DNA of 64,000 nucleotides from Citrus sinensis (GCF_022201045.2 NC_068560.1:27173501-27237500); one strand, 5' to 3'. Counted from the first letter of the stretch, positions 10,258 through 22,925 are shown. Program-made: numbers and translations. Notes: generated from the letters alone by a model not told the origin.

Positions 10258-13200
10258 AACGAGTACTTAAGTTTTTTTTTTTTTTTTTGAAAAGAAAGTA
10301 AAGCTTTCTAATTGATAAAATTTGAGAGTAACATCATAATCTTGACTGGAAATTCTTCCAGCCATATAACAGAATTCTCAAAATCCAGAGCCACTTTTGC
10401 TATAGCATGAGCTATAGCATTACACTTCCTTGGAACATACTGTAATGAAAATGCATTCGAGATCTGCAGCTGTTGTTTTATTTCTTTTACTGCCCAAGAA
10501 ACTTCAGTCAAGCTACTTTTCCTGCTCCAGACCAGCTCCACCACTTCTGTTGAATCTGATTCAATAATCATGGGCAAATATTCCACTTGTTGGGCAACTT
10601 GAATGCCAAAAATGACTGCTTCAGCCTCCATGCTCGCCACTGTTCCCTGAAAGCACACCTTCTTAACAGCTGCAGTAATGATTTTTCCATTGGAATTTCT
10701 AACCACTGCCCTCAACCCTGCCTTCAGACCCGCCATTTGAATTGCAGCATCCACATTGACTTTATACTTCCCCTCTGGAGGGGGTGTCCAAATTTGTTGG
10801 TTGTTTTGATGATGAATTGATCTAGCTGGACCGTTTTGGGTTTTGATTCTCTTATATGACTCCACAATAGCTGATGCTCTAGCTGCTGTCAGTTTTGGCT
10901 CTTCCTGCTTTCCTTCAATTACAAAGCGGTTCCTCACATACCAAATGGCCCAACATATTGCAAGAATCTGCTCAATCTCTTCCTTCATTCTTCTCGATGC
11001 TAGTTCTTGGAGCATACTCAGTATGTCATGCTGAGACAACAACTTCATATCTTCGTAAAAATTTGTCAACTTCTAGACTTTCCGAGCAGCCTTACACTCC
11101 ATTAACACATGAGTGACATTCTCACTTTTACAATGACATCTATGACAGGCTGGATTCCCCACCACATTTTTCCTCCATAGATTATTGGCTGTTGGTAATA
11201 GGTTCTGAGCAGCTCTCCACATGAAGATTTTTATTTTTTCCGGAATCTCATTTGACCAAATTACCTTCCATTGAGTTTTAGAACTATCAGAGCACTCCGG
11301 ATTATCTGGAAACTTCATTCTAACTGCCACCTGGTGTCCACTTCTTACTGAGTAACAGCCATATTTATCAAAGTGCCAAATCATCCGGTCTTCCTGGGGA
11401 GTTCTTGGCAGAGGGGTTCTTAGAATCCTTTGTGCCACCTCTTCGGGAAAACATTGCACAACCTTCTCCTTCATCCACTGATTTTTGTCATCAATAAAAT
11501 CAGCAACAACAACATTTTCTACTAAATTTTGGTGAGCAAAGTAGCTGGAACATTCGAGTTTTTGCATCCAATTCCTGCTGGACACTGAGACTCTGTTTCC
11601 ATTACCTATTCTCTATCTCAAGCCTTTGTGCAACACTTGTCTCCCCCATAATATACTTCTCCAAACAAAGGAGGGATTTGACCCCAATTTTGCTTCTATA
11701 AAGTCAGTATGCTTGAAGTACTTGGCTTTTAAAATTTTTGACATTAAACCATCAGGATTATGTAGAATCCTCCACCCCTGTTTGGCGACAAGGGCTTGAT
11801 TAAAGCTTGAAAAGTCCCTAAAACCCAGACCACCCCTGATCTTGGCCTGACACAATTTCTCCCACCTTGCCCAATGGATACTTCTATGAGTTTCAGATGA
11901 TCCCCACCAGAACCTTGCTACAGCCTTTTGTATATCATCACACAGCCCTTGAGGAATTTTAAATACGTTCATAGCATAGGTAGGCACAGCTTGTGCCACA
12001 GCTTTGATGAGTATTTCTTTTCCCTCGCTTGAGAAACACTTGTTTTGCCAACTTGATAGCTTGCTTAGCACTCTCAGTTTTATGTCGTTAAAGAAGCAAG
12101 TCTTTTTCCTCCCTATCATCGATGGAAGTCCCAGATACTTTTCATGTTTTGAAACGACATTCAAACCGAAAATACTTCTGATTTCCTCCCTTTGACCTGA
12201 ACTTGTGCTGCTGCTAAAGAACATAAAGGACTTCTTGAAATTAAACACTTGTCCTGAGGCTGCTGCATAGTTGTCAAAGATCTTTCTTAAATTTCTGCAA
12301 TCGTTAATCGATGCCTTTGTAAAGACCAGACTATCGTCGGCAAAGAGAAGGTGTGTGACTGATAGATCTCTGCTGAATTTCAGACCGTTTATGAGCTTTT
12401 GATTTTTTGCATTCACCATTAAGTTTGAGAACACCTCTGCACACATAATAAAGAGATAATGGGAGAGGGGGCAGCCTTGTCTCAATCCTCTTTGAGGATG
12501 GATTAGGCCTTTTGCCACTCCATTGATTAACACTGAAAAACTTGTTGTAGTAATACAATTCATGATCAACTTCACCCATTTTTCTGAAAATCCAAGTTTT
12601 TGCATTGTGCATTTTACAAATTCCCACTCAACCCTATCGTAGGCTTTACTAATATCAAGCTTATGAGCTACCAGCCCATTTCTTTTGCTCTTGCTTTGTC
12701 TAATCTTATTAAGACACTCGTATCCTATAATAAGATTATCAGTAATGAGCCTATTGGGTACAAAAGCGCTTTGGGTCGGGGAGATGATAACATGCAGAAT
12801 CTTCTTAAGCCTATTAGCTAGCGTTTTAGCAATAATTCTATATATAACATTACACAAGCTAATAGGTATGAAATCAGTCACTTTTCTAGGCTTTTGCACT
12901 TTGGGGATCAAAGCTAAGTATGTATGATTCAGGAGTGCAATGTTACCTCCCTCATTTAAACCATGTAGGCATGTGGTGATAACATCTTGCTGCACAGAAC
13001 CCCAATGTTTCTGGAAGAAAGCTGCTGGAAGTCCGTCTGGTCCTGGCGCTTTTGTGGGGCACATTTGAGCTAAGGCATCTGCTACATCTTCTTTTGTAAA
13101 CGGCTGGTCCATGAAACTCCCCATCTCCCTTGTAACCTTGGATGGCAGGTTTGATAAGGCTGTGCTTATCTGGCCTGATGATGGGTTTGTTGTAGTGAAG

Positions 13201-13478
13201 ATATTAGTGAAATACTCACATACTATCCGCTCTACATCGTCAACTTCTTCAAGCCATTTGCCATTCTCATCTTCCAGCCCACTTATCCAGTTCTTTTTCC
13301 TTCTCGCAGAGGCTTTCGAATGAAAAAATTTTGTGTTCTTATCCCCCTCCCTCAACCAATCCGCCCTCGATCTTTGCCTCCAATAAACTTCCTTGTCAAG
13401 AAGGATATTATCAATCTGATTTTCTACTTTTGTAATCTCCTCTCCATTAACAGCATGATTGTAACGAGTACTTAAGTT
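10258..13478 (-). mobile_element. 5'-truncated LINE (L1-type non-LTR retrotransposon)
   Basis: The 16-bp sequence aacgagtacttaagtt occurs at 10258-10273 and 13463-13478 and is a perfect target-site duplication. Directly after the first copy a poly-T run (to about 10288) is the poly-A tail of an element in minus orientation. The body, about 3.2 kb, encodes reverse transcriptase, a zinc-binding region and RNase H. The endonuclease and the first open reading frame are missing, as in a typical 5'-truncated copy. A perfect 16-bp duplication and few coding lesions suggest a fairly young insertion. It landed four bases downstream of the stop codon of the chitinase-CLP-like gene. Confidence 0.95.
10308..13462 (-). 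pseudogene. LINE ORF2 remnant: reverse transcriptase, zf-RVT and RNase H
   Basis: One reading frame runs on the minus strand from the 13462 junction to 10308, interrupted only by two TAG codons, at 11613-11615 and 11073-11075. Both stand where a Trp is expected (GLR-W-RIGNG and ARKV-W-KLTNF contexts). Reverse transcriptase motifs visible include KLDISKAYDRVEW, GLRQGCPLSHYLFI and the catalytic FADD at 12344-12333. The zf-RVT region, with a Cys-His cluster near 11150, follows at about 11440-11076, and an RNase H domain (NVDAA, then ESDSTEVVEL) at about 10770-10390. The endonuclease is absent and the frame is open at the truncation point. The copy cannot be autonomous. Confidence 0.93.
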
Positions 13479-15440
13479 GAAGAGTGCTTTGTTTATATTA
13501 TGTAAGGTGTGAATAATGGAATAAAAATTGTACTCTTTGGTTTTAGTTCCTTTTAGAACTAAATGTTCTCCTAAATCAGGTGGAATATCAATAATATGCT
13601 ACAAAAATTAGTGTGACGGTTACTATTGATTGTGATGTTAAGTAGCAGATTATTAATTGTGATATTAAGTAGTAGATTTTACAATTTCTTCATTAATGTG
13701 TAATTTTATAGCACTCACCTATTAGCGTCTTTTGTTATGTTCACATCTTTTTGAGTTCGCCTATTGAGGCAGTACTTTATATTTCAATTTTGTATGTATA
13801 ACATACTTTATCTATAAATATATAGATAAATATATATTGACCTACGAAAGTATTCATAATAAAAGTTTTAGATGAATGAAAATTAGATAATTTACATGTT
13901 ACTGCTTAAAAATTTATAGTTAAACTAACTAACATTCACATATGCAACATTTAAAAATGAAAAACACAATTAAAAGAAAAAGACATATGGTGGTAATAAG
14001 AAATTGGTTTCTACAGAGGGACACTTTAAGCACTCTATTACTCTACACAAGGGTGGAGACAATATATTGATTGACTGGGGGCTTGGAGACGGGAAGAGTA
14101 GTACACAATGTCACAACATTTTTGGCTTTTGCATATGCAAAAATTAAAAAAATAGTTTAGGAATTTTCTATGGGCGTTGGAGTGATGTGGAATTGGTAAA
14201 TGTAAGATTAATAAAAAATTAATGAGCTTGTGTGTTATTTAAAAAATTAAATTAATGTTATTATTTACAGACTTGATTTTAGTTTGAAAAGTCTGACTCT
14301 TTTAATTTGTATTTAAAATTTTTTAGGGTGAGAATTTAAGTGTACATATATATATTGGGAGATTGAGTATAATTTACCGAGAACATTATAACAATTTATT
14401 GAAGACTTTTGGAAAAACACAATTAAATATTAAAAGATTTTTTTTTTCATTTAAGTGGGGACCCCCACTTGTCCATCAAGAAACCCGCCTGACTCTGCAC
14501 ATTGACATACCACTTATAAAAAATTAAGTTTTACTCTATACACTCTTTAAAATTTAAAAAATATCCTTACTTAAATTTTATTTACTTAAAGCACTAATAA
14601 AACTATTTAACTACTAATTTAAAGAGATTTAACATATACTTACAAGAATATAATTAAATCAAGTTGTAAACAAATATTTTAGTTATCAATTTTTTATTTA
14701 TTTATGTTCTTTGTTGAATTTTGCACCCAAAAGTAACTAATAATGATAGCATGATAGTATTGCAGAAATAATACTTAAAAAAAAAAAGATAAATAAGGAG
14801 AAAAAGAAGATGAAGAAGAGCGACCAAGGCAAATTAAAAAAAAAAATCTTTTATAGTACTTTTGTTTCGTTTTATTTCTTAAAAATAAACATATCAAATA
14901 TAATTTGTAGTAAAATTTTTATCAAAAATGATTCCCTCCTTTAATTAAAATGTTGGAAATAAAAGTTTTAAAATTTAAAGTATGATAATTATAAATTGAA
15001 TAATGATTATATTATATGAGTGTTCAAAATAGTTATATAATATTGACTTATAATAAATTGTCTATAATAGTAATTCATGTGTTTTTGTAATAAATATTTT
15101 TATTAAAATTAGAGTGTGCCAAATCATTTTTAGAGTACAAATAACCCCACCTTTATAAAATTTATGTGTGATTATGTACAATGCATGAATAATGAAATTA
15201 ATCTGTAAGACATCTTTCTCTAAACCTATGTATGCATAATCTTCTTATAGCCATTTCTTATTTCATATACTCCTAACGTATTTTTAGTTTAATAATAGAT
15301 TAAATATTATATACAATGGTATTAAATATTAGAGGAAACTAAATATAGAATTTTATAATCAAATGCACTTACCAACCAAAATTTACGTCATCGATGATTT
15401 TGTCTTACATACCATGAAAAATGAAACTAGATTAGAAACC
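13479..15440. other. Intergenic, AT-rich, no gene seen
   Basis: The first 100 bases (to about 13560, with aataaaaatt) are probably the displaced 3' UTR of the chitinase-CLP-like gene, since they continue its sequence after the LINE. The rest is AT-rich without recognisable coding exons. It contains one copy of a 108-bp direct repeat at 15177-15284. Confidence 0.6.
15177..15284 (+). repeat. Direct repeat copy 1 (partner at 20898)
   Basis: About 108 bases beginning tacaatgcatga and containing the block 'ttcttatagccattt'. They match 20898-21006 in the same orientation with only a few differences (over 90% identical by eye). The two copies bracket the signal peptidase subunit gene. Sequence outside the matched block does not obviously align. 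Confidence 0.85.
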
Positions 15441-15444
15441 CTAA

Positions 15445-15616
15445 GCTGAGCCTCATCTCTCTCTACTCTCAATTCTCAACTGCCATCAACCACAACCGCG
15501 CCACGCTGCCACCGGTCGTCATTGTCGGCCGTCAATCGCGTCTTGTCAGTGGTCACTTTCTCGCAGCACAGCGGCAGTCGACCTTCACTCTCTTCTTCTT
15601 CGGGTTATATTTAAAG
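15445..15616 (+). other. GC-richer island, possible first untranslated exon of the downstream gene
   Basis: An island of about 170 bases, clearly richer in GC than its surroundings and with CT-rich stretches, ends at a possible donor (aaag before gtttgtcc). It could be a 5' UTR exon spliced to just upstream of the start codon at 17475. The only nearby acceptor there (aaaacag at 17452-17461) has a poor pyrimidine tract, so the link is weak. It may instead be an unrelated transcribed unit. Confidence 0.3.
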
Positions 15617-16117
15617 GTTTGTCCTTTTTTTTTCTTTCGTTCTTGCTTCTCTTGGCTTTCTTTCTTCTGGGTTTGCTTCTTTTTCTTTTGATTCCTGATT
15701 CTTAGTTTGCTGTGGATTATTTTGGGCGTGTAAAATTTGTATCTTTGTTGGTTGAGAATTTTGATGTTGTAGCATTTTGGGCTTAAGATATATTGTTGAG
15801 TTGATCTTGCCAGTCAAAAAGAAAAATTTATGCGGTTTTCTTGTTTTGTGCTTATGTAATTCTTGTGATGGTGGTGTTTTTGGCTAATCACTTTTAATTT
15901 ATTTTTCCTTCTTTTTGAGATTTGGCTTTCTAAATTTTGCATGTTCGTGTTGCTCTCAAATTTGAGCTTGGGATTGAGGATTATGAATAAAACAGGCTTG
16001 AAAACCTCATATTATGGACGTATACTTTGCAAGATTATTGGATTGAATATATTTGTATTCATTTTTGTAGTGTGATTAAAGCTGTTCTGGGTGTTATATT
16101 CTGTATTTCTGTAGAAT

Positions 16118-16312
16118 GAATACAATTCGACCTCAAATTACAATCTAAACCGTGAATAAAACTGAAAACCCAAACCCGAATCTGAAACCGAACCCGAACT
16201 GAATTTTAAACTGAACTGTACCGAACCGTGATAGCTTTTCAAACCGTTTGGGTTGAATTCTCAAACCCGAACGGATTGTAAACCCAACCGAAAACCAAAA
16301 TGCCCACCCCTA
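16118..16312. repeat. Degenerate AACCGAACCC-type repeat, possible non-autonomous transposon end
   Basis: The stretch is dominated by variants of aaccgaaccc and aaaccgtttgggtt and ends tgcccacccctaatt. The reverse complement, beginning taggggtgggca, resembles the ends of common plant repeats often ascribed to hAT-like elements. I found no clear target duplication. Confidence 0.35.
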
Positions 16313-17474
16313 ATTATAAGTACGAAGAAATTGTGAATACTTTATCCCTCCTAGTCCTAGTCATCAATCATTCTGTGTAATTCTGGACTTGCTTCCCTTA
16401 TCCTTAAGCTTGATCCCATGTTCGCCTTTTTTCCTGTTCTATTAAATGTGCGTGCGAGTCAATGCATAGGGTTTTGTTGTGTCAATTAGCAGTAAATGTA
16501 AAAGCCTCACTCTTAACAGAATTCTCATCAATGCTCTACTGCTGCTGCCCTTGAGAGTCGGCTTTGCTTAAGTAATAGGTGCAATGCTTATGAAGGCATA
16601 TGTATCCAGTGAAATTTTTTTTTTGAAGGGCAGTGTTTAAGCTTCAAAAGTTTAAACTTCCAAGGTATTCATGAACATGGATGATCTTGCGCTGCCTTTT
16701 TTGAAAATCAATGGTTTCCAAAATCTGCAATCTTGGCTGCAAATTTTCATATATATATATATATATAGATTCCTTTTTGCTTATGGGTATGTCTACGTAG
16801 AACAACTATGAACTTTTATGTTACTGTTGTGTTCCGTTGTCATGCATTAGAGAACTGTTTACCATGAAAAGTTGGAGTCAAAGCCTGAAGAGAATTTTGA
16901 TTTAGTGATTGTAAGTAAAATTACTCTTGTTCTGTTTTGCTTAAGTTCTACCGATGGTTGAATGCCTTGCCTTTACTTTTGGCTGTTGATTTCGTGAATA
17001 TGATTGAAACATATACCTTTCTTATGCTTGATCATCATGATCTATGAGCATGTACACAACATTAGATGTCTTATGCGTGTCCCTAATCAAAGAGGCAGTA
17101 AAGTTACTTAAATATTAGTTGAAAGACAGAACCATGTGATAAAAGACTACGTAATGAAAGTATAGTCAGAATTTGGGCTTATTGTTTGTTGTATTTTTAC
17201 ATAGAAATGAAGAGGAGAAATTATCGTCAGCATACCATGTGAGCATCAAATCGACAATTAGTGCATGTACAAACTTTTAAGAGTTCAACTCCACTGTTAA
17301 AAAATAATCCACCTTAAAATGAAAATAACCTCGGTTGCATAGTGTGTTTTGATGGACTGGGCCAGTTTTTATTTTGATGGCTGGCTTGCATGTTGATTTG
17401 GTGTTAAATTTTAAATCATTTATTTTTAAATCATGTTGATTTGGTGTACAAACAAAAACAGGAAAAAATAAAAA

Positions 17475-19114
17475 ATGCATTCATTTGGGTACAGAGCCAA
17501 TGCTCTGCTCACGTTCGCTGTGACAATTCTGGCGCTAATGTGCACCATTGGTTCTCTTTCCGATAACCTCAACACTCCTTCTCCTTCCGCTCAAATTGAG
17601 GTCAACTTTCCTTTGACTTTTTCATGATCGCTGTTGTGTTTTGTGTTAGATCTGTTAAAAGGTTCTGAATTTTTGCGTTTTTGATTGATTTGGCTTCTCG
17701 GTTTTTGTTTTTGGTGATTGTAGATATTGAATATCAATTGGTTTCAGAAGCAGCCACATGGAAACGACGAGGTAATTGGTTTTTTTGTTTTTATGCTTAG
17801 TTTATGAAATTAATCAGGGGGCATGTGATATTTTCAATTTGATGGGAAAGTTGTGTGCTTCAATTTGTTTATTGTTGCATTATTGATTGCAATTACGAAA
17901 TTATGTGAGTAATTAGTGTAATTGTTGGTAGTTCTGAGGTCAGTTGAGTTTTATGTAGAGGGGCTCACAATCCAATAGTTTGCCTATTTTGATCAGTGGT
18001 GGATTAGCAGCTTTGATTTTATTTTTGTAGGATGTAGTGGTAGGCTGGTAACTTTGAGTTTATTACTTTTCTGTACAAAGAAGCAAAAATTGATAAATAA
18101 GAATATTAATGATTTTGACTTATGAATATTAGTTGTTATTGATCTATATAATATTATCCTGATGTATTCATGATTTCTTCCTCTATGTGTGCTTTTGTGG
18201 TATAAGTTTGCTGGATTCTACAATATTCTTGACTTCATTATAAGGAAGTGCTTTTCATTGTATGTAGGTCAGCCTAACATTGAATATAACAGCTGATTTG
18301 CAATCACTATTTACATGGAACACAAAACAGGTTGACTATTCAAGATATTGTTATTGATTTATCTGATTTTGGAAATATGCTACTTTTACGGTGCTTCTGT
18401 GTAATCTTAAAGCTGCTTTTTGACATTTATTCATCTCCTTACCGCTCTTGCAGCTTTTCATTTTTGTGGCAGCTGAGTATGAAACCCCAAAGAATGCCTT
18501 AAACCAAGTAAGCTCCTGGCATCTGAGTGCATGTATTTTCTGAAGTATCATTGTTTCAGATTTTGTGCTTTCTTTAATATTGTAAAATTCTATCTAGATT
18601 ATGAACTCTTGAGTTAATTAATGGTTGCTAGAATGAGCAGCCTTTATATGTTTCCTGTTCATGAACATCCACTTTTGACAATATCCTCTGGCATGCTAAT
18701 TTCTGAAGTATTTTCCATATCACGGGTTATGTATGCTCAAATTATGCCCACCGCTTGATTGATCTTGTATGTTGTGTTGCAGGTGTCTCTTTGGGATGCT
18801 ATAATACCTGCAAAAGAGTTTGCAAAGTTTTCCATTCATACCTCAAACAAATATCGTTTCATTGATCAGGTATGACATCCTCTTCGATTGATTTTTCTCA
18901 TTCTGTACAAACATTCATCAGCCAACTTAAGCGATTTTCTTTTTGTATGGAAAATTGAACATTCAGCTTCCTTTATTTTCCTATCCAGGGACACAGTCTT
19001 CGAGGTAAAGAATTCAATTTGACTTTGCACTGGCATGTCATGCCAAAGACCGGCAAGATGTTTGCCAACAAAATAGTCATGTCTGGGTATCGCTTGCCTG
19101 AGGATTACAGATAG
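17475..19114 (+). CDS. SPCS3: Signal peptidase complex subunit 3 (SPC22/23-like)
   Basis: Six exons join in frame: 17475-17600, 17724-17771, 18268-18330, 18454-18507, 18783-18869 and 18989-19114, giving 167 residues, the length of the Arabidopsis proteins. All introns are phase 0. The N-terminus [17 protein letters not shown] begins a single membrane anchor (residues about 11-31). The lumenal part carries conserved blocks such as [19 protein letters not shown] and the ending [10 protein letters not shown]. This is a non-catalytic subunit of the ER signal peptidase complex, which removes signal peptides from secretory proteins; the family member is needed for complex function and lies mostly in the ER lumen. 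The start is the first ATG and matches the family N-terminus. The exon 1 donor is the weak gtcaac, but the frame and family match support it. No defect seen. Confidence 0.96.
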
Positions 19115-19847
19115 TGAATCTGTCGACTGTGTCTTTGCTGTAACTTTAGCTTTCTTTAAGGGATTGTTGAATGTCAGCTGAACTAGAAATTAGAAATAGA
19201 AAAATTTTCTTGTTCCATAAATTGAGAACAGGAATGTTGCTTGGATTTTGAAAACTTACTTTGTTGCAAAATATTGGATTATGATCATTTGGCGGCACAT
19301 CGCCCTCTTATTTAACAGTATTTACTCAGAAAGTCAGAATCTCCTCTGAGCCTTGACTTATGGTTAGGTTACGAGTATCAGTGAAAAATAGAGATACATA
19401 TGTGGCTATGTGAGTGATATTCCTTTAATAAGATTCATGCTAGTGATCCAACAAGCAGAAGCAGTGTATGGCTGATACTAACTTATGACTGAGAGCCAAA
19501 TAGGACCCGAAAATGTTATTTTTAAAATTTAAAAATTTGTTCGATATCATTTTTAAAAATAATTTTGAAAATGAGAAAAAGTAAAATATGTTCGGTAGGA
19601 ATATTTTAAAGAATTATTATTTGAATAATTTTCATAAACTTAAACCAAGTAATGTATAATCATTTTTATTACTAAATTTGTTTGATTATTTTAATTTGAA
19701 GAATAAATTAGGTGATCTTGTTAAATTTTTTATTATAAGTAAATTTATAAACTCTACATATTTGATTTAATTAATATGTAAAAACATAAATATTATAATA
19801 CATATATAAAGAAAAGATTATTGTGATGGAAATTGATTTTTTAGGTA

Positions 19848-19848
19848 T

Positions 19849-19894
<46 letters not shown>

Positions 19895-19905
19895 TTGTTG
19901 TTGTT
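19848..19905. repeat. Compound (TAA)n-(GTT)n microsatellite
   Basis: About 14 AAT units followed directly by four GTT units, in intergenic DNA. Confidence 0.95.
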
Positions 19906-20897
19906 GATATTACTATTATTTTGAGAAATGGTTGAAGAAAATTGTTCATATTGAAGCTTAATATTGTATTGAGAAACAAGGAAAATAAGAAAAAAATATT
20001 TTTTTATTTTCTTTGTTAAAAGTGTAAAATGGATTTTATATTTTTACAAATACTTTCGGAAACGATCTACTGAACATGGATTTAGTGTTTCTTAAATTCA
20101 GAAAATAGAATATATTGATAAAAAAAATAAAAAATAGATTTGAAAAACAATACCGAATGCACCTGAAAGACTAAAAGAGTATTATTGAAATCAACACAAT
20201 TCCTTCAAAAACGGAAAAAACTGCATGTGCATCGATGAAGACCAACAGAGACACCATCGATTGATATTTCTGATTTACTTTTTCTTGACACAATTAATGA
20301 CTGACTATGAGAAGAAATTAAAACTTAAATCTTAGAAAATATGTTTAAGGCATGTTAAAACATATTTGATGAGAGACTAAATGATTAGTTAAGGGGTCAT
20401 GCTATGTTATATTATCATCATTTTGGGGTCGGATATAAGTTAGATACCCACACCCGCAATGTCATATTATTATTTGAATATAAACATGTGAAAGAAAGGA
20501 AGCTTGTAAACTTAATATTTTTATTATTATTATTATTATTTATCTACATTTATTTATAGTTATGATAAATATCAACACAAATAATTTATATTATTTTTCA
20601 TGAAATTTTGACTTAATCATAGTCACATGTTTTTAATTTTATAATATAATGTGAGGCTCAAATTGTGTAACATATTTTTTTTGTATTAAATCATTTGGTA
20701 TTCGAAAACTATATTAGATCTCGACTTATCCAGATTCGAGCTGGGTAGGACCACCAATGCTGCAAAACTCTCTCCCAACAAGTATTTAACGCAGTTGCAT
20801 TTCCAAGCTTCGAACCGAGGACTTTGGTTAAGATAAAACAACTATATTCCAGTTGATCTACGTACTTATTGGTAAAATTTTGTAATATTTACACACA

Positions 20898-21006
20898 TAC
20901 AATGCATGAGTAATGAAATTAATCTCTTAAGACATCTTTCTCTAAACCTATGTATGCATAATCTTCTTATAGCCATTTATTATTTCATATACTCCTAAAG
21001 TATTTT
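20898..21006 (+). repeat. Direct repeat copy 2 (partner at 15177)
   Basis: Same orientation and over 90% identical by eye to 15177-15284, starting tacaatgcatga and running through tttcatatactcctaa. The copies are 5.7 kb apart. This may be a fragment of a dispersed repeat rather than a local duplication. Confidence 0.85.
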
Positions 21007-22504
21007 ATTTGAGGAGTTGAAGAAAATGCATCAAATGAGGCTAAATGTATCTAATTAATTAAAAATTGTTACAGATTTTGTTTTTAGCTTAACGTTAGCA
21101 AATACTACTTTATATACTAAGGCAATCCATCCAATCTTCGTCTGTAAACTTGTATTTCTCTAAAGAAATGTTACTAAAGACATCTTAATTTAGTTTATAA
21201 AATTGGCTTAAGAGAAAAGTTTTTTTTTTTTTTTTTTGCTTGAGATTTGTAATTGATGTGCAGTTCTTATGATGTCAAAAAATTTATAGCCTTGTAAGTA
21301 ACGCATTACAAGACCATTAGCCACTTAAATTATTTGCTGACCCAACATTTACAAATTATTTGCTTTATGTTCTCAACTCAGTTTAATTTCACAGTAATAC
21401 TTCTGCGATTTGGTCTCGAGATTGAAACCCCATCACCAATCTTCTCTTACTGGCAAGTTTTCTTCTTCTTTACATTTCTGTTGTTTTGAGTGATCGTAAG
21501 TAGAAGTTTAAAAGTTTAGCCGACAGCCGGTCCACTATCTTTTTTAATCTTCTTCATTAGTACATTTTTGAGTTTTTTATTATAATATATATATAATAAT
21601 TTTTTAGTATGGGATCATAAAGTGCAGAAATATTCGAGAAAATTTTGAAACCGTGCAATTTTAAAGACTTGAAGTGTTTAAACCGTACGATTTATACGTT
21701 TTCGTAGACGTTCCAGTATTTTAAAATTTCAGAATGAAACATTTATCATATATATATATATATATAGTTAGTGATTGTACTGCTCACAATCTTGTTCGTA
21801 CAAGTATCTTTTTCTTCATGGTATTTACAATTTCTTAGGAACATCTAAAATCTAAAAAGTTTAATTTACTAAAAATTAAGTTATCATTTGCTGGCAGTCA
21901 ACTTAAAGGTTAAAGTTAATTCAAGAGCTCATCAATCGAGCAGGCTTTTCTCAACAGACGTGGTAGTTAATTTCTCTCTTCAATCTAGATTATGAATGAT
22001 CGTTTCATTTCCTTTTTAAGTGCTTTTTAAGGTTTTATCTTGCTCGTGCCTGATATTTAATTGCTCGAAACAACCTGATGATTTCTTGATATGATTGATC
22101 TGCCAAGCTATCCAAGAAACAGGTACAGAAATCCCTTCACTATACATCAGATGACTTTCATTATTTTGGGCAATTTGGTGGTTTTTTCTTTCAAGTTGGT
22201 TGTTTGCTTTTAATGGATTCAATCTCGTGTCTATTCATTTTCTATGGATTTTCAGGATGGAAGATATATTTTTTCTCTATACATGTGATTGATATCAAGA
22301 GTATGTTTTTGTGTTGTCTCTGTTATTTCTATTTGATCTGGACTTTATACATGAAAGGTTACTAACAAATTATTTTTGGTCATATTCTCTTTTATGAAAC
22401 TTTTATTACTAAATTCTTGGAATTATATAATTTTTGGTATTTGGCATGTCTGGATGTGTACTCTTGATAACAAAAAAATAAAATAAAATAAAATTCAGAG
22501 ATGC

Positions 22505-22720
22505 AGTGCAAATGAAATTCATGGATTTGTGACGGCTACGCCCATCATTTTTTTTTTGTGACCCAGGTTTACTGTTTGTGATGGCTTTTTTGCAGTCACA
22601 AAAGACCTCTTTGTCGCGCGTCACATGAACTCTGGGACGCCTGCGCATGTAATCGCTGTTTGCCGTCATATCGAGGTCACAAAAGATATTATGCGACGGC
22701 AGACTACCAGTCACATAATC
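22505..22720. other. GC-richer transposon-like fragment with gtgacgg/gtcacaaaag motifs
   Basis: The stretch repeats short motifs in both orientations: tttgtgacggct, gcagtcacaaaag, ggtcacaaaag, gcgacggcag, cagtcacataa. Clustered subterminal motifs of this kind are seen in CACTA-type transposons. No CACTA terminus or 3-bp duplication is recognisable. I treat it as a degraded DNA transposon fragment. Confidence 0.3.
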
Positions 22721-22810
22721 CAATTTTTTTTTTTTTTGGGGTTGGTGTATAACCAAACCCCTAATGCCACATGTCTCTGTGTTTTACAACGATTACTTAT
22801 AAATATTGCT

Positions 22811-22925
22811 CCAGTTATGGTGCTACAGTTGTATGGTACCACAGCTGGATCCAGCCTTTAGATTCAATTCTAGTGATAATTATGGGATAGATCTAATAAT
22901 TGGATCCAGTGGTACCATAACTTTG
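22811..22925. mobile_element. Small inverted-repeat element, probable MITE
   Basis: The left side (gttatggt ... tatggtaccac-agct-ggatcca) pairs with the right side (ttggatccagtggtaccata). The arms are imperfect because the left one has an extra partial copy (gttatggtgctac). About 115 bases, no coding capacity. Flanking duplication is not clear. Confidence 0.45.

Noticed and set aside
10587-11116. Plus-strand frames across the LINE
   Set aside because: Antisense shadows of the RNase H and zf-RVT regions; the coding strand is minus.
15177-21006. The two 108-bp direct repeats as LTRs of one element
   Set aside because: The interval holds an intact host gene, no retroelement domains, primer-binding site or polypurine tract, and the repeats are too short and have no 5-bp flanking duplication.
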